Shown here piece by piece: positions 15,776 to 25,027 of a stretch of DNA of 64,000 bases. This DNA comes from Paenibacillus sp. EZ-K15 (GTDB lineage Bacteria; Bacillota; Bacilli; Paenibacillales; Paenibacillaceae). The stretch is taken from contig NZ_PDHM01000012.1 of the NCBI RefSeq assembly GCF_002573715.1, positions 714,877-778,876 of the forward strand. Reading direction: 5' to 3'. A program made the translations under genes and the position numbers. Every line of letters starts with the position of its first letter. Position 1 is the first letter of the stretch. The notes beneath the pieces were generated by a model. The model was not told the DNA's origin, did not search any database, and saw only the letters and a program-made list of their open reading frames with translations.

Positions 15776-17071
15776 ATGGCAGATATGTTTAATTCAATAC
15801 GATGGCGCAACGCGGATCCCGATATGGCCGAGCGGAGTGCGGACGTGATCCGGACTCTGCTTCGGCATGGACATGAAGCGTATTGGGTCGGAGGCTGTGT
15901 CCGTGATGAATACATGGGACGCAGGGTCAGTGATATGGATATTACCACCTCCGCCTTGCCGGAAGTCACCTGTTCCGTCTTTCCCAAGGTCATTCCTACA
16001 GGAATCAAGCATGGGACCGTGACGGTGCTGATGGAAGGTCAGTCTTTCGAAGTGACGACTTATCGGGTGGAGAGCGGTTATGAGGATCACCGTCATCCAA
16101 CGGAGGTCGCTTTCGTCAGGGATGTGAAGGAAGATTTGCGACGGCGCGATTTTACGATGAACGCAATGGCTAGGGGGATTGATGGATCCTGGGTGGATCC
16201 GTTTGGCGGACGAGCGGATGTTGACAGGCAGGTAATCCGCTGCGTGGGCGATGCTCGTCTTCGTTTCCGTGAAGACGCCCTGCGCATGGTTCGCTGCATC
16301 CGTTTCGCCTCCGTGTTCGGTTTCTCCATCGCGGTGCATACATGGAGAGGGATTCTCTCGGAGAGAGATACCTTAAGCTGGATTGCGATGGAGCGCATTC
16401 GCAGTGAATTTGAAAAGATATTGACAGGACCGGCCCCCTTACGCGGATTGGAGATGTTTGTCCGCAGCGGCTTGTACACCCGAATGAAAGCGCCGTTTCC
16501 GTATACCGGGCATGACACGCAGGCGATAGAAGCAATGAATCGGATCGAGCCGGAGCAATCTACGATCCGCTGGACGCTGCTGCTGCTTGCTTGTGGCATT
16601 TCAGCCCAAGCAGCAGAGGGACTGCTACGATCATGGACGTTCTCCAATAAGCAGCGGGAAGCCATCGTTAAGCTGCTGGCGCTTCATGAATCCTATCTGC
16701 AAGGTCAGGAAGAAGATACCAAGAGCGCTAGGCTCCAGTGGATTAAGCTGGTTCTTTTCCACGGAGCCGAGGCAGCTCAAAGCTGGCTGCATTTGCAGAC
16801 GGCGTTGAACCGAACGGGAGCGGCGTCTGCCTCACTTAGCGTAATCGAGCAGCTTGAAGGTTGGCTCCGGGAACTCCGAATTCGGAGTTTGAAGGATTTG
16901 GCCATCACCGGAAACGAACTGCTTGAAGCGCTGGACAAGCGTGGGGGCCCATGGCTAGGCGAACTTCTCGGGCAATTGCTGGAGAAAGCGGCAGCAGGTT
17001 TAATTAACAACGATAAGGAATCGTTGATTGAAGAAGCAAAGCGGGTGGTAATTCATAATGAAGGATTATGA
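15776..17071 (+). CDS. cca: CCA tRNA nucleotidyltransferase
   Basis: Adds or repairs the 3' CCA of tRNAs without a nucleic-acid template. The nucleotidyltransferase core has GGCVRDEYMGRRVSDMDITT (residues about 40-59), with the metal-binding DMD, followed by the RRDFTMNAMA and RFREDALRMVR motifs of class II enzymes. The 431-residue length fits the Bacillus-type protein, with a helical C-terminal body and tail. The last 14 bases overlap the start of birA, again the Bacillus gene order. Confidence 0.95.
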   Translation: MADMFNSIRWRNADPDMAERSADVIRTLLRHGHEAYWVGGCVRDEYMGRRVSDMDITTSALPEVTCSVFPKVIPTGIKHGTVTVLMEGQSFEVTTYRVESGYEDHRHPTEVAFVRDVKEDLRRRDFTMNAMARGIDGSWVDPFGGRADVDRQVIRCVGDARLRFREDALRMVRCIRFASVFGFSIAVHTWRGILSERDTLSWIAMERIRSEFEKILTGPAPLRGLEMFVRSGLYTRMKAPFPYTGHDTQAIEAMNRIEPEQSTIRWTLLLLACGISAQAAEGLLRSWTFSNKQREAIVKLLALHESYLQGQEEDTKSARLQWIKLVLFHGAEAAQSWLHLQTALNRTGAASASLSVIEQLEGWLRELRIRSLKDLAITGNELLEALDKRGGPWLGELLGQLLEKAAAGLINNDKESLIEEAKRVVIHNEGL

Positions 17072-18038
17072 TCAAGACAATGCACTTCTGAAAATGTTCC
17101 AGGAGCATTCCGGCCAGTTTTTGTCCGGAGAAGAGATCAGCCGTAAATTGTCCATCAGCCGGACGGCCGTATGGAAGCAGATCAATAAGCTTCGTCATTT
17201 GGGTTATGATTTCGAGGCCGTTCCGCGGCTTGGCTACCGCATGATGGATGAGCCGGACAAACTGAGCGTGGAACAACTGACAGCGGGGATGACTAGTCAA
17301 ACCTTCGGGAAACCGCTGAAGTTGCTTGACAAAACGACGTCAACGCAGGAAGATGCCCGGCAATTGGCGGAAGAAGGGGCAACCGAAGGCACGCTTGTGA
17401 TCTCGGAAGAGCAGACGGGCGGCCGCGGGAGAATGGGAAGGAAATTCCACTCTCCGAGAGGCAAAGGCATATGGATGAGCCTGGTGCTCAGACCGAAGCA
17501 ACCGCTGCATTTAACCCAGCAGCTCACCTTGTTGACAGGCGTAGCGGTATGCCGTGCGATCACGAAGTGCGCCGGTGTCCAGACCGATATCAAATGGCCA
17601 AACGACATTCTGTTTCAAGGCAAAAAGGTGTGCGGCATTCTGCTGGAGTCTGCAACAGAAGACGAAAGGGTGCGCTACTGCATTGCCGGTATCGGCATCA
17701 GCGCCAATCTGAAAGAATCGGATTTTCCGGAGGAGCTGCGCAGCGTTGCGACTTCGATTCGCATGGCTGGCGGAGCAACCGTCAACCGGACAGAGCTGAT
17801 CCAGTCCATCATGGCGGAGATGGAGGTTTTATATGAACTGTACAACGAGCAGGGCTTCGAACCTATAGCCTCTCTCTGGGAAGCTTTATCCGGCACGGTG
17901 GGCAGGGAAGTTCAAGTGCAGACGGCCCGTGACCGTTTTAGCGGGATTGCCACAGGACTCAACCGAGATGGTGCCCTGCTGGTTCGCAATCAAGATGACG
18001 AGCTGATCCCCGTGTATTCCGGTGAAATTCTTTTTTAA
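17058..18038 (+). CDS. birA: Biotin-[acetyl-CoA-carboxylase] ligase / biotin repressor
   Basis: A 326-residue bifunctional BirA. The N-terminal winged helix (about 1-65: GEEISRKLSISRTAVWKQIN) binds DNA, so the protein should repress biotin genes when charged with biotinyl-AMP. The ligase core carries EEQTGGRGRMGRKFHSP, the biotin-AMP loop, and KWPNDILFQGKKVCGILLE, with the catalytic Lys. A C-terminal SH3-like domain ends the protein. It begins inside the end of cca and precedes the pan leader. No biotin biosynthesis gene is in the window. Confidence 0.95.
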   Translation: MKDYDQDNALLKMFQEHSGQFLSGEEISRKLSISRTAVWKQINKLRHLGYDFEAVPRLGYRMMDEPDKLSVEQLTAGMTSQTFGKPLKLLDKTTSTQEDARQLAEEGATEGTLVISEEQTGGRGRMGRKFHSPRGKGIWMSLVLRPKQPLHLTQQLTLLTGVAVCRAITKCAGVQTDIKWPNDILFQGKKVCGILLESATEDERVRYCIAGIGISANLKESDFPEELRSVATSIRMAGGATVNRTELIQSIMAEMEVLYELYNEQGFEPIASLWEALSGTVGREVQVQTARDRFSGIATGLNRDGALLVRNQDDELIPVYSGEILF

Positions 18039-18078
18039 TACCAGGTAAATGAAACATGGTGAAATCGTAGTTGGATTT

Positions 18079-18087
18079 TGTTATACT
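18079..18087 (+). promoter_or_regulatory. Extended -10 promoter of the pan operon
   Basis: TG, one base, then TATACT forms an extended -10 element 41 bases after the birA stop; no good -35 is seen, which such promoters can do without. The predicted start near 18094 leaves a leader of about 245 bases before panB. Confidence 0.5.
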
Positions 18088-18093
18088 ATGACC

Positions 18094-18339
18094 AAGAGGC
18101 GGTATCGCCATGAGCGAATTGCACTCTACAGCAAGTGGTATTGAACAGCATTATTTTTTTAGAACACCTTCATAACTGTTATGCCGGTTACGTTGGATTC
18201 TGCTCTGAGCCGAAAGGACCGAGACAGAAGGGACGATCGCGAGTGACTCTTTTTTGCCTTTCGGACTTTTTAGCAAGTATGTGCTAAAAGGTTTTTTTTA
18301 TTGTGTCTAACTTATTTACACAAAGGAGGCTGTGTCACA
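18094..18339 (+). promoter_or_regulatory. Structured panBCD leader, candidate pan-motif RNA
   Basis: The 246-base leader has no reading frame with a ribosome site. An 8-bp perfect stem (CCGAAAGG at 18210-18217 with CCTTTCGG at 18257-18264) encloses a conserved-looking purine-rich core containing GGGACGAT and GCGAGTGACTC. It is followed directly by a terminator hairpin. A conserved RNA called the pan motif is known upstream of pantothenate genes in Bacillota, and position, size and structure here fit it. I could not align the sequence to the published consensus, so the family name is inference. Confidence 0.55.
18268..18299 (+). terminator. Attenuator-like terminator before panB
   Basis: TTTTAGCA and TGCTAAAA form an 8-bp stem with a six-base loop, followed by GG and eight T residues. 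Because it lies inside the leader and 40 bases before panB, it is a candidate for regulated termination. Confidence 0.75.
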
Positions 18340-19227
18340 ATGGCAGGCAAACAACCACTGAACATCGTGAAGATGAAGAACATGAAGAAGAAGGGTGTAC
18401 CGATCACCATGCTGACCGCGTACGATTATCCTTCCGCCAAGCTGGCGGAGGAAGCGGATATTGATATGATATTGGTAGGCGATTCCCTCGGCAATGTCGT
18501 GCTCGGCTATAACTCCACAATTCCGGTAACGCTGGACGACATGGTATACCATACCCGTGCCGTCGCTCGTGGAGCGGAAGAAACTTTTATCGTAGCGGAT
18601 ATGCCGTTTATGACCTATCACGGAGATATTGATGAAAGTCTGCGCGGGGTGCGGAGATTGATGCAGGAAGGTCATGCGCATGCCGTGAAAATGGAGGGCG
18701 GCGAAGAAATCGCCGGCACCGTGAAACGGATCGTACAGTCCGGCGTACCGGTACTGGGTCATATCGGGCTGACGCCTCAGTCGGTGAATCAAATTGGAGG
18801 CTACCGGATCCAAGGCAAGGATGCCCAAGACGCGCAGCGGCTCATGAATGATGCAAAGGCACTTGAAGCGGCTGGAGCATTCGCAATTGTATTGGAGCTG
18901 GTTACGGAAGAGGCAGCGGCGGAAATATCCAAAGCGCTGAGCATACCGACGATTGGCATCGGAGCGGGTCGTTACTGCGACGGTCAGGTTCTGGTATTCC
19001 ACGATTTAATCAAATATGCGTCTCCCTATCGGGACAAACGCTTCGTGAAAACATATGCTGATGTGGGCTCCGTCATCCGTGAAGGCATTACGCAGTATGT
19101 GAAGGAAGTGAAGGACCGCTCATTCCCGGCAGAGGAGCATGTCTTCAAGGCGGAGAATCATGCAGGTTCAGAAACGACAACAACATTATATGGAAGCAAA
19201 AAGGAAAAGGTGGGCACGACATCATGA
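18340..19227 (+). CDS. panB: 3-methyl-2-oxobutanoate hydroxymethyltransferase
   Basis: First committed enzyme of pantothenate synthesis: transfers a hydroxymethyl group from 5,10-methylene-THF to 2-oxoisovalerate. The metal and substrate segments MLTAYDYPSAKLAEEADID, LVGDSLGNVVLGY and MEGG are present, and IPTIGIGAGRYCDGQVLVFH is the conserved late motif. The ATG follows AAAGGAGG by 10 bases; a TTG 39 bases earlier has no site. Length of 295 residues fits the family. The stop overlaps panC by ATGA. Confidence 0.95.
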   Translation: MAGKQPLNIVKMKNMKKKGVPITMLTAYDYPSAKLAEEADIDMILVGDSLGNVVLGYNSTIPVTLDDMVYHTRAVARGAEETFIVADMPFMTYHGDIDESLRGVRRLMQEGHAHAVKMEGGEEIAGTVKRIVQSGVPVLGHIGLTPQSVNQIGGYRIQGKDAQDAQRLMNDAKALEAAGAFAIVLELVTEEAAAEISKALSIPTIGIGAGRYCDGQVLVFHDLIKYASPYRDKRFVKTYADVGSVIREGITQYVKEVKDRSFPAEEHVFKAENHAGSETTTTLYGSKKEKVGTTS

Positions 19228-20114
19228 AAGTGATTCGCACCATTGCGGAATTAAGATCAGAACTTAAGGACCGCCGGGAATCCGGCAGTGGTACGGTAGG
19301 ACTTGTGCCTACGATGGGTTATTTGCATGAAGGACACGCCAGCCTGATGCGTAAGGCGCGAGAAATGGCAGGTACGGTGGTTGTCAGTATCTTTGTCAAT
19401 CCGATTCAATTCGGACCGGGTGAGGATTATGAGACCTATCCCCGGGATGAGGCACGCGATCTGGCGTTGGCGGAATCCGAAGGGGTGAACGTGGTTTTTA
19501 TTCCCACGGTTCAGGAAATGTATCCCCAGCCGACCAAAACCAAAATCGCTGTATCGGAAATTACGTCTTTGTTGTGCGGGGCCTCCCGTCCCGGGCATTT
19601 TGACGGTGTTACCACGGTTGTTAATAAATTGTTTAATATCGTAAAACCTGACTATGCTTTCTTCGGAATGAAGGATGCCCAGCAGGTAGCCGTCATTGAG
19701 CAAATGGTTCAAGATTTGAACATGGACGTAACCATCGTGCCTTGTCCGATCATCCGCGAATCTGACGGCCTTGCTCTAAGCTCACGCAACGTGTATTTGA
19801 AGCCGGAAGAGCGGGAACAGGCACTTGTGCTGTCGGGCTCTCTGCGGACCGCTCAGGAGATGATCCAGCAGGGACAAGCGACGACGGCAGGAGAGATCCG
19901 TGCTCATCTTCGGGATTTTATATCCCAGTCCCCGCTCGCTGATATTGATTATGCAGAATTGCTCACTTTCCCGGAACTTGTTCCCGTGGAAGATTCATAT
20001 CGCATTGCGGATGAAGGCAGAACCGTCATTATGGCGCTGGCCGTACGATTTGGCCGCACCCGTCTCATTGACAATGCGTTACTTCAACCAAAAGTAGGGG
20101 GATCCCATGTTTAG
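19224..20114 (+). CDS. panC: Pantothenate synthetase
   Basis: Joins pantoate and beta-alanine with ATP. The nucleotidyl-transferase motif [15 protein letters not shown], with the HxGH signature, is at about residues 28-42; [12 protein letters not shown] and FFGMKDAQQ follow in order. The length of 296 residues is slightly longer than the bacterial norm, with a C-terminal tail. It overlaps panB by 4 bases and panD by 8, so all three are translationally coupled. Confidence 0.95.
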   Translation: MKVIRTIAELRSELKDRRESGSGTVGLVPTMGYLHEGHASLMRKAREMAGTVVVSIFVNPIQFGPGEDYETYPRDEARDLALAESEGVNVVFIPTVQEMYPQPTKTKIAVSEITSLLCGASRPGHFDGVTTVVNKLFNIVKPDYAFFGMKDAQQVAVIEQMVQDLNMDVTIVPCPIIRESDGLALSSRNVYLKPEEREQALVLSGSLRTAQEMIQQGQATTAGEIRAHLRDFISQSPLADIDYAELLTFPELVPVEDSYRIADEGRTVIMALAVRFGRTRLIDNALLQPKVGGSHV

Positions 20115-20490
20115 AACAATGATGAAATCCAAAATCCACCGCGCAACGGTGACGGAAGCCAATCTGAACTATGTGGGCAGCATTACCATTGATGAGGATC
20201 TAATGGAGGCTGCAGACCTTTTGGAGAATGAAAAAGTTCAAATCGTGAACAATAACAATGGCGCCCGACTGGAAACGTACGTGATCAAAGGCGAACGCGG
20301 CAGTGGCGTGATTTGTCTGAACGGTGCAGCTGCAAGGCTTGTACAGCCTGGCGACAACGTCATTATCATTTCTTATGCCATGATGTCTAAAGAGGAATAC
20401 GACAATCACACCCCAACGGTTGTGATCGTTGACGAAATGAATAAGCCGGTTAACACGGAATACCGTGAGGTTCACGCCGCGGTTCTCTAA
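20107..20490 (+). CDS. panD: Aspartate 1-decarboxylase
   Basis: A 127-residue pyruvoyl enzyme that makes beta-alanine from aspartate for panC. The self-cleavage site is the Gly-Ser in NYVGSIT at about residues 24-25, giving a short beta chain and a larger alpha chain with an N-terminal pyruvoyl group. The NGAAARL and SYAMMS segments near the active site are conserved. It is the last gene of the pan operon; a terminator-like hairpin follows. Confidence 0.95.
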   Translation: MFRTMMKSKIHRATVTEANLNYVGSITIDEDLMEAADLLENEKVQIVNNNNGARLETYVIKGERGSGVICLNGAAARLVQPGDNVIIISYAMMSKEEYDNHTPTVVIVDEMNKPVNTEYREVHAAVL

Positions 20491-20552
20491 TTGGTCTCCT
20501 AAGAGCCAAAATGTGTCGGGACCTTAAAGGGATGAAAAGACCGACTTCTACA

Positions 20553-20590
20553 GAAAATGAGTTCAGGTCGACGCACTGATCTCATTTTTC
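20553..20590 (+). terminator. Terminator-like hairpin after panD
   Basis: GAAAATGAG pairs with CTCATTTTTC, and an inner TCAG/CTGA pair shortens the loop. The T run of five is within the 3' arm. Confidence 0.6.
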
Positions 20591-20611
20591 CGCTAAGGGT
20601 GGGATGCAGCT

Positions 20612-21241
20612 ATGTTTCAACATGTATTCGCTGAAATGAACAACATGTTAGATGAAATTGTGAAGCATTACCCTTCTGCTCAAGGTCCCCAAAAACAGGC
20701 GCTGGTACAAAACTGGAACATGCTCAAAAGCATGAGCGAGGGCATTATCGAGGAATGGCTCCATTTTGAAGAGAAGATGGCTATCTTCCGCGAGAGTGCC
20801 GCCTCACCTCCTGTTTTTCCACCGACCGAAGCGCCTGAACTGCAGCTTGATGCATTCATTCGCGGCCAAGGTTATTACAAGTTGTTGATGTTCCAGCCGG
20901 CTATACAGCAATTTGAGGTGGCCGCCACAGTATTTCCGGATAGCCTTCTGATCAAGCTGTATATTGCGATGTCCCATCTTTATTTGGGGCAAACCATACC
21001 AGCGTCCGATGTATTGGTGTCCATCCTGCCCCTGGCAGACAACAAGAAGATGCGAGCGATGATTTACAACGCGCTTGGATGCATCGAGGTGTTGAATGGA
21101 CAACAAGGGAAAGCCGAGGAGCATTTTGCACTGGCGATTCACAGCGACCCGACGCTTCCCGACCCCATTATCAATTTGGAGGTCTGCAAGCAGAATCGCG
21201 GTGAGCTCCAATACGGCAGCCAATTAATCTCTTTGCTGTAG
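20612..21241 (+). CDS. TPR-like helical protein of unknown function
   Basis: A 209-residue soluble protein. Residues from about 85 on form TPR-like pairs (KLLMFQPAIQQFEVAATVFP, then ALGCIEVLNGQQGKAEEHFA), while the N-terminal 60 residues are helical and charged (MFQHVFAEMNNMLDEIVKHY). A GGTGGGA site precedes the ATG. It lies between panD and dinG. No enzymatic motif is seen; a scaffold or chaperone-like role is possible. A 16-bp inverted repeat follows the stop. Confidence 0.65.
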   Translation: MFQHVFAEMNNMLDEIVKHYPSAQGPQKQALVQNWNMLKSMSEGIIEEWLHFEEKMAIFRESAASPPVFPPTEAPELQLDAFIRGQGYYKLLMFQPAIQQFEVAATVFPDSLLIKLYIAMSHLYLGQTIPASDVLVSILPLADNKKMRAMIYNALGCIEVLNGQQGKAEEHFALAIHSDPTLPDPIINLEVCKQNRGELQYGSQLISLL

Positions 21242-21254
21242 AAATCAAGCCATT

Positions 21255-21305
21255 ACAAGAAGCGATGCCAGAGCTCATTCCTGAGTCCTTGGTATCGCTT
21301 CTTGT
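21255..21305. terminator. 16-bp inverted repeat after the TPR gene
   Basis: ACAAGAAGCGATGCCA pairs with TGGTATCGCTTCTTGT (one G-U pair) around a 19-base loop. There is no T run, so it may be an mRNA 3' stabiliser or a factor-assisted terminator. Confidence 0.5.
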
Positions 21306-21412
21306 CGTATGGAGCGATGGAGGAGTAACAGGGGATTTTTTACCCGGAATGTTCAAAACCCGCAACTTCTGGTATGCTGTTAATTAGTCTGGAGGAAAGG
21401 GATTTTATCGAA

Positions 21413-24289
21413 ATGAAATTTGCCGTATTGGATTTTGAAACCACGGGCAACCAGTCAGCAGATGAGATCATTCAGGTTGGACTGGCCATCATCGAAGAGG
21501 ATCGAAGCATCTCCCGCGTATACGGCACCTATGTCAATCCCGGGATTCCGATCCCTCCTTTTATTACCGGTTTGACCGGCATTTCCGACAGTGATGTAGC
21601 GAATGCTCCGTCATTGGAAGAAATGATGATGGAACTCGTGCCCATGCTCGACGATGTTGTATTGGTTGGGCATAATGTCGCTTTTGATTTTAACTTTTTG
21701 CAAAATGCACTCGATCGCTGCGGCTATTTACCGTTCAGCGGCCGAATTCTAGATACGATGCACTTCTTAAAAATATGTTTTCCCTCGCTGCCTTCTTATC
21801 AGCTCGGGATGGTCTCTTCTCATTTCGGTCTGGAGCATGACCGTCCGCATCAGGCGGACAGCGATGCGCTTGCCACAGCCTATGCGCTGCTGAAATGCCT
21901 GGAGGAGATCGATGAGCTACCTCTGCTTACCGTGCAGCGGTTAAGCGACCTGTTTGCCGACGAGGACAGCGACCTGGCCTGGTTCTTTGACGGCATCCGT
22001 GCTGACAGGGAGTTTCAGGCTGTACAAGCCGGAGACACCCATACGTACTATCGTCAATTTGCCCTGGCCGTTGACGATTGGAACGATATTGCGCCTGTCA
22101 GGGATGAGTCGGAGCCTAATCCGCTGGCGGATGTAAGCTTTGAGCAATACATGAATGATGTCCGTGAACGCCTAAAGGAAACGCTGCCTCATTATGAGAG
22201 CAGGGATGCCCAGGACATGATGTTTCAGGAAGTGATGCAGGCCCTGGATGACAATAAACATTTATTGATCGAAGCCGGCACGGGAACAGGCAAATCCCTC
22301 GGGTATTTGCTGCCGTCGATTTATCAAAGCGTGAAGCAGGAACAGAAGGTTATGGTGAGCACGCATACAATCAACCTTCAAGAACAGCTGCGTGACCGGG
22401 ATATTCCCCTGCTCACCCAGGTTGTTCCTTTTCCTTTTAAAGCGGCTATTTTCAAGGGAAGAGGCCATTATTTGTGTTTGAGAAAATTTGAACATAAAAT
22501 AAATAGAAGAGATTTTCATTCCCCGAAGGAAGATGTGATCACCGCGGCGCAGATGCTGGTCTGGCTGACCCAGACGGAGAACGGGGATGATGAAGAGCTG
22601 AACTTTGGCGGTCGCGGAGGGGATTTCTGGGAAACGATCTCCAGCGATTCGGATTCCTGCCTTGGCCGTGCCTGCCCATGGTTCCGCAAATGCTACTATC
22701 ACAGGGCCAAACATGAAGCGGGCATCGCGGATGTTGTCATTACGAACCATTCGAAGCTGTTCACCGACGTAAAAGCGAATCATCAGCTGCTTCCGAGTTA
22801 TGAGCGTCTCGTTATTGACGAAGCGCATCATCTGGAGGACGTCGCCGGCAAGCACCTTGGCTTGCAGATGAAATATTTTTCGGTTGTCCATACGTTGACC
22901 CGTATGTACAAAGACAGCCGCAGCGGTCAGCTTCCGGCTCTTCGCCAGCTGCTGCAAGCATCATCGCATGAGAAGGCTGTCGAGTGGTCCTCCATCATAG
23001 ACCGGATTTATCCGGATCTGATCACCGCAAAAGAGAATTGGGACCGGCTCAGCGATCAATTGTTCGGACTCCTTCCGGAACGCGGAGACGCGACTCCGGG
23101 GGATGCCGGTCAATTCTCGCTTCGCTTATCGCCTCTGAAGAAGCCGAAGGATTGGGATTCGCTGGCCGAGCTGGAGCATCAAATTCATGTGACGCTGGGC
23201 GATGTCGTTCGCAAGGGTGACAAGCTGATCGCCGAGATGAAGGAAGATCTGGACGACTACAGCGCGGACAGTTTGTTAACAGACCTATCGGGTCTGTTTA
23301 AGGACCTGGCCGCACACCGCGAGGACCTGAGGTCCTTCATGGCTCTGAATGATGAAGGCACGGTATACTGGATGGAGGCTAACGGGAATTTCCGCGGCAA
23401 ATCGCTGCAGCTTTATGCAGTGCCTGTCGATGTAAGCACCCACTTGAAGGAATTGTTTTTTGACAAGAAACAAAGCGTGATCCTGACATCGGCGACCTTG
23501 TCGGTGGACAAATCGTTTCAGTTCATGATCGAGAACTTGGGTCTTCAGGAAGCGGCAGATAGCGGCAACCTGAACACGGTTCTGCTGCCGTCCCCGTTTA
23601 ATTACAGGGAGCAGGCCCTCCTTGTCGTGCCGCGCGATTTTCCGAGCGTGAAGGGCTCGGTCGGGGATGCACTCTTTGTGAATACACTTGTGCAATCATT
23701 GGCCGATACGGCAATCGCTACGCATGGCCGCATGCTTGTGCTGTTCACCTCGTACCGCATGCTGCGTCAGGTGCACGAGCCGTTGAAGGAGGCGCTGGCA
23801 TCCAGCGATATTACGGTACTGGGACAAGGGATGGACGGAACCAGCCGTACCAAGTTAATCCGGAGATTCCAGGATAGCAGCGCTTCCGTCTTGCTGGGTA
23901 CCAGCTCCTTCTGGGAAGGGGTAGACATACCCGGTGAGGCGCTCACTTGCCTTGCGATCATCCGGCTGCCGTTCCAGCCGCCGAATCATCCCTTGGTCGA
24001 AGCCAAGAGCGAATTGCTGCAGCAGCAGAAGAAGAACCCGTTCATGAAGCTTTCGGTTCCGCAAGCGGTCATTCGCTTCAAACAGGGATTTGGCCGACTG
24101 GTGCGGACCGCGCAAGATAAGGGGATTGTCATCGTCTACGATACCCGGGTCATTGAATCCTATTACGGGAAATATTTCTTATATTCTTTGCCGGGGCCGA
24201 AGATGGAGCACATGCCGACAGAGGGGATCGTTCCCCGAATTTCGGAATGGCTGCAGGAAGAGGCAGGCGTAGAGAACCAAGCTGAATAA
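21413..24289 (+). CDS. dinG: DinG-family helicase with N-terminal DnaQ-like 3'-5' exonuclease domain
   Basis: A 958-residue fusion. Residues about 1-165 are a DEDDh exonuclease (VLDFETTG, GHNVAFDFNFL, HQADSDA). From about 260 a superfamily-2 helicase of the XPD/DinG type begins: Walker A EAGTGTGKS, DEAH box VIDEAHHLED, and late motifs GTSSFWEGVDIPG and QGFGRLVRT. Between motifs I and II four cysteines occur (GHYLCLRKF, then CLGRACPWFRKC), the pattern that holds a 4Fe-4S cluster in XPD-like helicases. The ATG is chosen from a GGAGGAAAGG site. The order panD-dinG matches Bacillus subtilis apart from the inserted TPR gene. Confidence 0.93.
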   Translation: MKFAVLDFETTGNQSADEIIQVGLAIIEEDRSISRVYGTYVNPGIPIPPFITGLTGISDSDVANAPSLEEMMMELVPMLDDVVLVGHNVAFDFNFLQNALDRCGYLPFSGRILDTMHFLKICFPSLPSYQLGMVSSHFGLEHDRPHQADSDALATAYALLKCLEEIDELPLLTVQRLSDLFADEDSDLAWFFDGIRADREFQAVQAGDTHTYYRQFALAVDDWNDIAPVRDESEPNPLADVSFEQYMNDVRERLKETLPHYESRDAQDMMFQEVMQALDDNKHLLIEAGTGTGKSLGYLLPSIYQSVKQEQKVMVSTHTINLQEQLRDRDIPLLTQVVPFPFKAAIFKGRGHYLCLRKFEHKINRRDFHSPKEDVITAAQMLVWLTQTENGDDEELNFGGRGGDFWETISSDSDSCLGRACPWFRKCYYHRAKHEAGIADVVITNHSKLFTDVKANHQLLPSYERLVIDEAHHLEDVAGKHLGLQMKYFSVVHTLTRMYKDSRSGQLPALRQLLQASSHEKAVEWSSIIDRIYPDLITAKENWDRLSDQLFGLLPERGDATPGDAGQFSLRLSPLKKPKDWDSLAELEHQIHVTLGDVVRKGDKLIAEMKEDLDDYSADSLLTDLSGLFKDLAAHREDLRSFMALNDEGTVYWMEANGNFRGKSLQLYAVPVDVSTHLKELFFDKKQSVILTSATLSVDKSFQFMIENLGLQEAADSGNLNTVLLPSPFNYREQALLVVPRDFPSVKGSVGDALFVNTLVQSLADTAIATHGRMLVLFTSYRMLRQVHEPLKEALASSDITVLGQGMDGTSRTKLIRRFQDSSASVLLGTSSFWEGVDIPGEALTCLAIIRLPFQPPNHPLVEAKSELLQQQKKNPFMKLSVPQAVIRFKQGFGRLVRTAQDKGIVIVYDTRVIESYYGKYFLYSLPGPKMEHMPTEGIVPRISEWLQEEAGVENQAE

Positions 24290-24361
24290 AAGCGAAACAA
24301 TGAACGAAATGATCGGTCACAAAAAAATGTAGTTATTAACCTATTATTAGGGGGAGCATGA

Positions 24362-25027
24362 ATGAAATCGGAAAAAATTTCGGAAGCCGTGGTCCGCAGA
24401 TTACCTGTATACTTGCGCTATTTGAATGAGCTTCAGAAAAGGGAGGTCTCCACGGTTTCCTCCCAGGAACTGGGACAAAAACTGGACCTCAATCCTGCTC
24501 AAATTCGTAAGGACCTAGCGTATTTCGGTGATTTTGGACGGAAAGGGATCGGATATGACGTATCTTATCTGATCGAGAAAATTCGCCAGATTCTAAAGCT
24601 GGACCAGAAGATCAATGTCGCATTGATTGGGGCCGGTAATCTTGGACATGCATTATCGAATTACAATGCATTTCTGAAGGACAATATGAAGATTGTGGCG
24701 GTTTTCGATTCGTATTCTCCCAAAGTTGGTATGAAAATTAACAATTTGGTTGTACAGCCGATGGAGGAACTGGAGAAGACGGTTCATGAGTACGGCATTC
24801 GTATCGGGATAATCACCGTTCCGGATTTTGAAGCGCAGAATGTAGCAAATCAGCTTATCGCTGCAGGCATCGAGGCTATCCTGAATTTTGCGCCAACCAT
24901 CCTGAAAGCCCCATCCCATATCCGGATTCATACGGCTGATTTTACTACGGATTTGCAGAGTTTGGCCTATTATTTGGATAACGGCAAGGAGGATGCAGCA
25001 CATGACGACAACGAAGTGGATGGTTAA
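24362..25027 (+). CDS. rex: Redox-sensing transcriptional repressor Rex
   Basis: A 221-residue repressor that leaves DNA when the NADH/NAD+ ratio rises, controlling fermentation and respiration genes. The N-terminal winged helix includes SSQELGQKLDLNPAQIRKDL and YFGDFGRKGIGY; the Rossmann motif VALIGAGNLGHAL is at about residues 83-95. A GGGGGAGC site precedes the ATG. Its end overlaps the next gene by 26 bases. Targets cannot be fixed from this window; ackA and qcr are natural candidates but I saw no clear TTGTGA-N6-TCACAA operator at either. Confidence 0.94.
   Translation: MKSEKISEAVVRRLPVYLRYLNELQKREVSTVSSQELGQKLDLNPAQIRKDLAYFGDFGRKGIGYDVSYLIEKIRQILKLDQKINVALIGAGNLGHALSNYNAFLKDNMKIVAVFDSYSPKVGMKINNLVVQPMEELEKTVHEYGIRIGIITVPDFEAQNVANQLIAAGIEAILNFAPTILKAPSHIRIHTADFTTDLQSLAYYLDNGKEDAAHDDNEVDG

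Noticed and set aside
24290..24361. Rex operator upstream of rex
   Set aside because: Only one half-site (TCACAA) is visible; the second half of the palindrome is missing.
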